The notes beneath the pieces are model-generated. The model searched no databases, was not told the origin of the DNA, and was given only the letters and a program-made list of their open reading frames with translations. A stretch of 10,304 bases of DNA. It comes from CAYNFH01 sp964396385. Lineage in GTDB: Bacteria > Armatimonadota > Chthonomonadetes > Chthonomonadales > CAJBBX01. Location: contig CAYNFH010000220.1 in assembly GCA_964396385.1 (NCBI GenBank), positions 1-10,304 on the forward strand, given 5' to 3'. Below are positions 5,845 through 10,304 of this stretch, in pieces. Position 1 is the first letter of the stretch, and each line of letters begins with the position of its first letter. Both the position numbers and the translations under genes were made by a program.

Positions 5845-7462
5845 AGGACCTCTTGTAGGGGCGGTGCCGCGACGCCAGCATCCGGCGGTGAAAGCCGCGG
5901 CTCGCCGATTGTGGGGCGCCGTTCCAGCTCGCCAGAAAGACCGCGATGGAGTCCTGAATGCGATGCGCCACCGATGACGGCGCCGGGTGGTTGTTCATAA
6001 GGATCACGAACGCCAGGGGCTCGCCGGCCTTCGTCGTCACATAACCGGACATACTGCTCACGCCGGAGAGGCTCCCGGTCTTGCCGTGGCAGTTACCCTC
6101 CGCGGGCGTTCCCTTCATCCGGTTCCGGAGCGTCCCGTCCACCCCCGCGATGGGGAGGGAGTCGATGTAGACTCGCGACTGCGGGTGCGAGTACATCGCC
6201 CGCAGCAGGATGGCCAGGTTGCGCGGCGATACCAGCGTCTGCCGCGAGAGGCCGGAGCCATCGGTCATCTGCACCCGCTCCGTGTCCAGCCCTAGCTGTT
6301 TGAACCAGGCCAGCGCCACCTCCCGGCCAGCCGCGGTGCTTCCGCCGCTCCCGCGCTCCGCCCCCAGCGTCTTGAGGAGGCACTCCGCCACCAGGTTGTC
6401 GCTCGGCTTGTTCAGGCGGCGCAGCACCTCCGACATGGGCGGGCTTTCGTGACGCCCGATCTCCGTGGCGCCGTTCGGCGTCGGTCCAGTTTTCGGTGCA
6501 CCGGCCACGGACACGCCCGCCCCGACAAGCCGCTCCGTAAACACCGTGGCGGCGAAAAGCCCCGGGTCCTCCACGGTCACAGGCGTGGGGCGGTGGTCCT
6601 CCGATCTTGCGTTCACGGAGAGCGTGCCGTCCACCGTCGCCACGTTCTGTCCCAGGATTCGGGAGACGCGCAGTGTGGACTTACCCCCGGAAGCGACGGT
6701 CCGCCCTCGGTCCAACACGCGCAGGTACCGCTCCGTGGGGCTCTCCGTCACCTTGACCGGCTCGCCCGCCCTGCGGCCCGGGTCGATCTTCAGCGTCTCT
6801 ACGTTCTCATCCAGGTTCAGGCCGCTGATCTGCGCGCTGTAGTAGTAGGGCATGTCGTCCCACTCCCAGCTATCGCCGTAGCGCTGCGAGTCGAAGCGGC
6901 TGTCGTCCCCTACCACGCGGCCCTCTACGCGGCGGATGCCCGCGTCCTTGGCGGACTGAACCAACGCGTCCAGGTCCTTGTCGTCCAGCAGGGGATCGCC
7001 GCCGCCGTGCAGGTAAAGGTCGCCGTGCAGGGTGCCGTCCGCATCTACCGAGCCCGTGCGCTGCAGGGTAGTCACAAACTTCCAGTCCGGGCCAAGTGCG
7101 TTCAGTACAGCCGCGGAAGTGAGGAGCTTCTCGTTCGAGGCCGACATAAACAGCAGGTCCGCGTTGCGCTCGTACCAGGTCGTTCCGTCTCGCAGGGACT
7201 GCACGATTACGCCCTGGATACCTCCCTTCAGCCACGGCTCCGCCAGCAGCGCGTCGATCTGGCGGACTACTTCCGCCCGCGCGCCGTGCCCCTGGCCCTG
7301 CACCTGCGCAGCGGCAGGGAGAGCGGCCAAAAGCAGCATCACGCAAAGGCGCAAAGGCGCGAAGCGAGGGACTTGTTTTCTGGTTCCACTCAGTACTCTG
7401 CAACAGCCGGACTTCTTAGGGGTTCTTGGCGTCTTTGCGTCTTGGCGTGAGGTATCCGTCAT
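5819..7462 (-). CDS. dacB: D-Ala-D-Ala carboxypeptidase/endopeptidase (PBP4, peptidase S13)
   Basis: Periplasmic class C penicillin-binding protein. It trims the terminal D-Ala of peptidoglycan stem peptides and cleaves D-Ala-mDAP cross-links. All three active-site motifs of family S13 are present: SNEK (residues 109-112, nucleophile S109), SDN (354-356) and KTG (461-463, inside HGKTGSLSG). YYYSAQISGL, GSGLSR and ILMNNHP are also typical. The start at 7462 overlaps the fdhD stop as ATGA. However, residues about 5-42 come from a repeat element, and the repeat's outer end coincides with an internal ATG at 7339 (MLLLAALPAAAQ). Translation could start at 7462, at a TTG at 7354 or at 7339. The first leaves a long basic n-region; the last leaves a signal peptide without positive charge. 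The C-terminal tail (about 514-547) is unusually basic and overlaps the facing gene. Confidence 0.93.
   Translation of the reverse strand: MTDTSRQDAKTPRTPKKSGCCRVLSGTRKQVPRFAPLRLCVMLLLAALPAAAQVQGQGHGARAEVVRQIDALLAEPWLKGGIQGVIVQSLRDGTTWYERNADLLFMSASNEKLLTSAAVLNALGPDWKFVTTLQRTGSVDADGTLHGDLYLHGGGDPLLDDKDLDALVQSAKDAGIRRVEGRVVGDDSRFDSQRYGDSWEWDDMPYYYSAQISGLNLDENVETLKIDPGRRAGEPVKVTESPTERYLRVLDRGRTVASGGKSTLRVSRILGQNVATVDGTLSVNARSEDHRPTPVTVEDPGLFAATVFTERLVGAGVSVAGAPKTGPTPNGATEIGRHESPPMSEVLRRLNKPSDNLVAECLLKTLGAERGSGGSTAAGREVALAWFKQLGLDTERVQMTDGSGLSRQTLVSPRNLAILLRAMYSHPQSRVYIDSLPIAGVDGTLRNRMKGTPAEGNCHGKTGSLSGVSSMSGYVTTKAGEPLAFVILMNNHPAPSSVAHRIQDSIAVFLASWNGAPQSASRGFHRRMLASRHRPYKRSSTAYRTSR
7339..7450. 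repeat. MITE-like CGCAAAG repeat inside the dacB N-terminus
   Basis: The terminal inverted repeats at 7339-7364 (TCACGCAAAGGCGCAAAGG...) and 7425-7450 (inverted TCACGCCAAGACGCAAAGA...) match at 22 of 26 positions and bound 112 bp. Tandem CGCAAAG/CGCCAAG words of this kind are familiar to me from dispersed repeats in many environmental genomes, where they give translations like FAPLRLCV, seen here as well. No target duplication is obvious. The dacB frame stays open through the whole element. Confidence 0.8.
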
Positions 7463-8280
7463 GCCACCAGCTCTCCAGCGTACACATTCATGGTCTCGCC
7501 GCGGAGAAACCCGATGAGCAGCATGTTGGAGCGCCGGGCGAGGTCCACGGCAAGGCTGGAAGGCGCGGAGATGGAGCAGACGGCCGGGATACGTGCGACC
7601 AGCGCCTTCTGTACGATTTCGAAGCCGGCCCGGCCGCTTACGAGCAGGACCGTTTCATCCAGCGGCCCAATGTCGCGGAGCAGCGCCTGCCCTACCACCT
7701 TGTCCACGGCGTTGTGTCGCCCCACATCCTCTGCCAGCGCCAGCAGCTCGCCCTGTGCGGTGAAGAGCCCCGCGGCGTGCAGCCCGCCCGTCCGCTGAAA
7801 GACCGTCTGGGCTTCGCGAAGCAGGTCCGGGAGCCTGTAGACTACGCTCGCGGAGACGCGTGGATTATGGGGAAGGGGCAGCGCGGCCGTCAGTACTTCG
7901 TCAATGGTCGCCTTACCGCAGAGGCCGCAGGCGGAGCTGGCGTACCGCTGCCGGCCGGCGTGCATGTCTTCCGGCGCCCGGTCCGGCGGAACGTAGACGG
8001 AGACAATGTTGCTGTGGTCTGGGCGGTCCGGCTCGGAGCAGTGGACCACGTCCCAGAGGTCCTCCCGGGAGTGGAGGATGCCTTCCGTGTGGAGGAACCC
8101 CACCGCCAGCGCTTCGTCCTGGCCCGGCGTGCGCATCGTCACGGCCAGGCTCCGGTCGTTCACCCGGATCTCCAGCGGCTCCTCCACGACGATGGCGTCG
8201 CGCTCCGGCGTTCCACCCGTCCCGCGCCATCGCTCCACGGGCACCGAAACGTGCATAATTTCCGATGTGATAGCGGTCAT
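7459..8280 (-). CDS. fdhD: Formate dehydrogenase accessory sulfurtransferase FdhD
   Basis: A 273-residue cytoplasmic protein. FdhD passes sulfur from the cysteine desulfurase IscS to the molybdenum (bis-MGD) cofactor, which is needed to make formate dehydrogenase active. Family signatures run in order: EEPLEIRVN (33-41), RTPGQDEALAVGFLHTEGI (50-68), the CGLC sulfur-transfer pair (C118 and C121), GGLHAAGLF (165-173), LAEDVGRHNAVDKV (182-195), SGRAGFEIVQKA (215-226) and ISAPSSLAVDLA (237-248). The length is normal and the protein looks intact. The ATG at 8280 forms an ATGA overlap with the stop of the frameshifted toxin upstream. An ATG at 8256 with GGAA upstream is a possible alternative. The 3' end overlaps the dacB start as ATGA. 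No formate dehydrogenase subunit gene is in the window, so its client is encoded elsewhere. Confidence 0.97.
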   Translation of the reverse strand: MTAITSEIMHVSVPVERWRGTGGTPERDAIVVEEPLEIRVNDRSLAVTMRTPGQDEALAVGFLHTEGILHSREDLWDVVHCSEPDRPDHSNIVSVYVPPDRAPEDMHAGRQRYASSACGLCGKATIDEVLTAALPLPHNPRVSASVVYRLPDLLREAQTVFQRTGGLHAAGLFTAQGELLALAEDVGRHNAVDKVVGQALLRDIGPLDETVLLVSGRAGFEIVQKALVARIPAVCSISAPSSLAVDLARRSNMLLIGFLRGETMNVYAGELVA

Positions 8281-8414
8281 CGCTGGGAATCCGGATTCTG
8301 CCGTGCTCCGTGGCGCACGTGGAGGACGCGTACGGTCGGCGGTTCATCTGCCGCCGCGGAAGGCCTCACGGTATAGAGGATACGATATCTGTTGCGGCCC
8401 TTGCCGTAGATCAT
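8277..8414 (-). pseudogene. C-terminal half of the RelE/ParE-like toxin, out of frame
   Basis: In the frame shifted by one base, an open stretch of 45 codons runs from an ATG at 8414 to a TGA at 8277. It encodes MIYGKGRNRYRILYTVR and later VRVLHVRHGAR. These are the expected C-terminal strands of a RelE/ParE toxin (YxIlYtv, then VlhVrHgaR). The ATG overlaps the stop of the N-terminal half (ATGA), and its own stop overlaps the fdhD start (ATGA). It is either the displaced end of one toxin gene, through a missing A in GAA-ATG, or a reinitiated second peptide. A sequencing or assembly indel is the simplest explanation. Confidence 0.75.
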
Positions 8415-8611
8415 TCGCGGACCTCTTCGGAGAACCGCTCGCTCTCGCGAGACACTGCAAACCTGTAGGGTATTTCGCTAAGGGAGTCAATCGCGCGCAG
8501 GAGTCCATCATACCACTTGCCCGCGCGCTCGGGTGAGGTACGCAGCATCCAAAGAAAGGCCGCTTCGGCTTCCGCCTCAGCGGCCTCCGACAGCTCAACG
8601 TGATAGGTCAT
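8411..8611 (-). CDS. RelE/ParE-family toxin, N-terminal part (frameshifted)
   Basis: A 66-residue frame, MTYHVELSEAAEAEAEAAFLW through SEEVRE, matching the first two-thirds of a RelE/ParE toxin. It has the opening strand, the paired helices with AFLWMLRTSPERAGKW, and the LSEIPYRF loop. Toxins of this superfamily cleave ribosome-bound mRNA (RelE) or block gyrase (ParE); which applies here cannot be told. It stops at TGA 8411-8413, just before the conserved C-terminal strands, which continue in the neighbouring frame. Restoring one A would give a toxin of about 110 residues, the normal size. The start overlaps the antitoxin stop as ATGA, the usual type II arrangement. Confidence 0.8.
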   Translation of the reverse strand: MTYHVELSEAAEAEAEAAFLWMLRTSPERAGKWYDGLLRAIDSLSEIPYRFAVSRESERFSEEVRE

Positions 8612-8862
8612 CTGTCGCTTGGAAGGTTATGCTTCTTGCGCTGTTCGGCGGCGAACTCATGGAAGGGACGGAATCGCCCGTGTTCGAAGTCCGCTAAGCC
8701 ACGCTCGATTCCTTCGACCGCCTCGGCGTAGTCTTGCTCCTCCCACTCAAGTGCTTCCAGGATGAGCCGCGCTGCGACCTGAGCCTTGTCTTCCCCTTGC
8801 CGTTCGGCCCGCGCCCGAAGTCGCTCCTCGGCCTCGGGCGGCAGTTGTACTGCAATCATCAT
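8608..8862 (-). CDS. Type II antitoxin, ribbon-helix-helix-like
   Basis: An 84-residue protein. The N-terminus (MMIAVQLPPEAEERLRARAE) has the strand-helix-helix pattern of RHH/CopG-like antitoxins: a short beta strand, then a helix with EERLRARAERQG, then AQVAARLILEAL. Residues about 40-84 are acidic and helical (EWEEQDYAEAVEGIERGL), followed by FRPFHEFAAEQRKKH, a plausible toxin-binding tail. It overlaps the toxin start by ATGA. Such antitoxins neutralise the partner and usually repress their own promoter, which here lies 30-58 bases upstream. Two consecutive ATGs (8862 and 8859) can serve as start, and the ribosome binding site is a weak GGGA. Confidence 0.85.
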   Translation of the reverse strand: MMIAVQLPPEAEERLRARAERQGEDKAQVAARLILEALEWEEQDYAEAVEGIERGLADFEHGRFRPFHEFAAEQRKKHNLPSDR

Positions 8863-8891
8863 AGTAATAGTCCCAATGAGTTGGTAGAGGC

Positions 8892-8920
8892 ATTATAGGC
8901 GAACAGATGGAAGGCGTCAA
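8892..8920 (-). promoter_or_regulatory. Near-consensus sigma-70 promoter of the antitoxin-toxin-fdhD-dacB unit
   Basis: On the minus strand TTGACG (8915-8920) and TATAAT (8892-8897) are separated by exactly 17 bases. This is the best promoter in the window. Transcription should begin around 8885 and reach the antitoxin ATG after roughly 20-25 bases. The -35 box contains the TGA stop codon of the glycosyltransferase gene. A short CCAA-TGAG-TTGG dyad at 8873-8884 could be an antitoxin operator, which is inference. Confidence 0.8.
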
Positions 8921-10104
8921 CGCGGATTGCGCTCACCCTGGAGGGCGGAAGTGACCTCGGAAGCGGGGCGGTGGGGGAGAAGGCGCTCGTAGTGCGCGAG
9001 CACTTCGTCGGCCTGGCGGCGGGGGGTGAAGAGGTCCAGAACGCGGGTCCGCCCGGCCCTGCCCATCGCCGCGCGTCGTCCCGCATCTGCCAGCAGCTCC
9101 GACAGCGCGTCTGCCAGCGCGCCGGTATCGCCGCGCGGCGCCAGCAGTCCCGTGCGGTCGTGCTCCACAACCTCCGGCAGCGCCCCTGCCCGGAAGCCCA
9201 CCACCGGCCGCTCCATGGCCATCGCCTCCGTCACCACCAGCCCGAACGGCTCCTCCCGCGACGGCACGCACAGCACGTCCAGGTCCGCGTAGACAGGCCC
9301 CATCTCCTCCCGCCACCCGGTCCATACTACGGCGTCCTCCAGCCCACGCTCCCGTACCCGCGCCCGGACCTGCTCGGAGAAGCCGGCGCCGCCGGCGTTC
9401 GCGTCCTCGCGGCCCACAATGAGCAGCCGCGCCTCCGGCAGGCGTTCCCGCACCCGCGCCATCGCGTCCACCAGCTCCAGGTGCCCCTTCCACACCAGGA
9501 TGCGGCCCGCGATCCCGACCAGCGGAACGCCGGCTGGGATCGCGAATTCGCGCCGGAGAGAGCCGCGAGGATGCACAGCGGGATCGAAGCGGTCCGCGTC
9601 CGTGGCGTTGTAGATCCGGTGCACCTTGCGTTCCGGAACACCGCAACCCAGCAGCGTCTGCCGGACGAAGGAAGAGATGGCGATCACGCGGTCACACCGG
9701 TGCAGAGCCCAGTTGGATGCCCGGCCCATCTCTCGCGACCAGCCCACGTGCACGTGGATCACGCAGCGGCGGCGCGTCATCCGCGCGAGCAGCACCCCGA
9801 GCACTGAGTCCCGCGGCCGGTCTGTCGTGTGGACGACGTCGATCGTCTCGCGGCGCACCAGCCGCGCCAGCCGCGGCAGGCAGCCGAGAGCGGTGCGTGC
9901 GCCGCCTCCCAGGTCCAGCCACTCCACCCGGGTCTCCGGCGCTCCAGCCAGCAGGCTCGCCATTCGGTCGGCGTCTACCGCCTGCTGGTTCGTGGCGACC
10001 GCTACGGTGCAGCGGCGCCGGTCGAGAGCGCGGATGAGCTCGAGATGGACCGCCACGTCCGCCCCGATGGCGCTGCGGGTGTTGAGGAAGAGGACATGTA
10101 CCAT
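8917..10104 (-). CDS. GT4-type (GT-B) glycosyltransferase
   Basis: A 395-residue cytoplasmic or membrane-associated enzyme that transfers a sugar from an NDP-sugar to a growing glycan or lipid. It fits the retaining GT-B fold. The N-terminal acceptor domain starts MVHVLFLNTRSAIGADV. VIAISSFVRQTLLGCGVP (140-157) and the following IYNATDADRF match the family's 'iS..v...l...gvp' and 'nG.D...F' elements. The donor domain has GRILVWKGHLELVDA (200-214), LLIVG (227-231) and the EX7E motif of GT4 (E285 to E293, EPFGLVVTE), then GALPEVVEHDRTGLL. The start at 10104 gives the canonical first strand; the frame is open to 10230, but those residues are unlike the family. No good ribosome binding site is visible. 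Lipopolysaccharide, exopolysaccharide or glycolipid synthesis are possible; no neighbour fixes it. Confidence 0.92.
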   Translation of the reverse strand: MVHVLFLNTRSAIGADVAVHLELIRALDRRRCTVAVATNQQAVDADRMASLLAGAPETRVEWLDLGGGARTALGCLPRLARLVRRETIDVVHTTDRPRDSVLGVLLARMTRRRCVIHVHVGWSREMGRASNWALHRCDRVIAISSFVRQTLLGCGVPERKVHRIYNATDADRFDPAVHPRGSLRREFAIPAGVPLVGIAGRILVWKGHLELVDAMARVRERLPEARLLIVGREDANAGGAGFSEQVRARVRERGLEDAVVWTGWREEMGPVYADLDVLCVPSREEPFGLVVTEAMAMERPVVGFRAGALPEVVEHDRTGLLAPRGDTGALADALSELLADAGRRAAMGRAGRTRVLDLFTPRRQADEVLAHYERLLPHRPASEVTSALQGERNPR

Positions 10105-10200
10105 GGCAAGGGAGCGGCCATCAACGCCGCGTCGCCATTGTACGCCACGGCGAGCGCGCGAGCAACCTGCCACCTCTGCCGGGTTCGGCCGCATAAACGG

Positions 10201-10232
10201 AAATGGGGAGCGCCAGGTGGCGCTCCCCATTT
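10201..10232. terminator. Perfect 14-bp stem-loop, probable terminator
   Basis: AAATGGGGAGCGCC and its exact complement flank a four-base loop (AGGT). The stem is strong and GC-rich, and ends in TTT on either strand. It could stop transcription in both directions, although a long T tract is missing. It lies about 97 bases upstream of the glycosyltransferase start and probably ends a gene beyond the right edge. Confidence 0.55.
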
Positions 10233-10256
10233 AAGCTGGTGGCTCGGTGAATCTCT

Positions 10257-10277
10257 CAAAGCCGGGCAGAGGCTTTG
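10257..10277. other. Small 7-bp hairpin near the right edge
   Basis: CAAAGCC and GGCTTTG pair around a seven-base loop. The strand of action is unclear and no T tract follows. I see no gene between 10105 and the window end. Confidence 0.25.
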
Positions 10278-10304
10278 CATGTGAGTACATGGAAGCAGCA
10301 GTAA

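Noticed and set aside
6449..7450. Long plus-strand ORF of 333 codons
   Set aside because: It is antisense to dacB, whose three active-site motifs prove the minus strand. The Arg/Val/Leu-rich translation is a high-GC shadow.
7426..8376. Plus-strand ORF of 316 codons
   Set aside because: It lies antisense to fdhD, which is unmistakable from its CGLC and GGLHAAGLF motifs.
8411..8416. Programmed ribosomal frameshift at the toxin junction
   Set aside because: No slippery heptamer or downstream stem-loop is visible; a missing A in a short A run is simpler.
8971..9807. Plus-strand ORF of 278 codons
   Set aside because: It is antisense to the GT4 glycosyltransferase and has no domain pattern.
1..10304. 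CRISPR arrays, tRNA or rRNA genes
   Set aside because: I saw no regularly spaced direct repeats, no tRNA cloverleaf elements and no conserved rRNA segments.

Overview
The window is a high-GC bacterial segment. It carries secreted, lipoprotein-like and periplasmic proteins, a class C penicillin-binding protein and a CGCAAAG-type dispersed repeat, which suggests an environmental diderm-like bacterium, probably from a metagenome (there is a 10-base N gap). Armatimonadota or a similar soil/sediment phylum would fit, but no marker gene is present, so the placement is only a guess.

Layout, left to right. 1-237: no gene seen. 238-1383 (+): unrecognised exported protein with a BamE/SmpA-like module. 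1384-1689: no supported gene. 1690-2866 (-): a two-gene unit of a beta-hydroxyacid dehydrogenase-family NAD(P) oxidoreductase, split by the assembly gap, followed 9 bp later by a two-helix membrane protein. 3004-4539 (+): secreted TPR-like protein. 4540-4767: convergent spacer with an imperfect 34-bp inverted repeat, an internal hairpin and a small ORF with coding-like base composition. 4768-5043 (-): acylphosphatase. 5185-5844 (+): single-pass membrane protein with a TTG start. 5819-8920 (-): promoter, RHH-like antitoxin, RelE/ParE-like toxin, fdhD and dacB. 8917-10104 (-): GT4 glycosyltransferase. 10105-10304: no gene, but a perfect 14-bp hairpin.

The most striking part is 5819-8920. A near-consensus sigma-70 promoter overlaps the stop codon of the glycosyltransferase gene and reads into antitoxin, toxin, fdhD and dacB. 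Successive genes are joined by ATGA stop/start overlaps. The toxin is interrupted by a one-base frameshift, but its C-terminal half is intact in the next frame, and the interruption itself also has the form ATGA. The dacB start region contains a 112-bp repeat with 26-bp terminal inverted repeats, and the reading frame runs straight through it into the signal peptide. The transcript would join a toxin-antitoxin pair to a molybdoenzyme maturation factor and a cell-wall hydrolase, which have no obvious shared pathway. I therefore read it as probable co-transcription and not as a demonstrated functional system.
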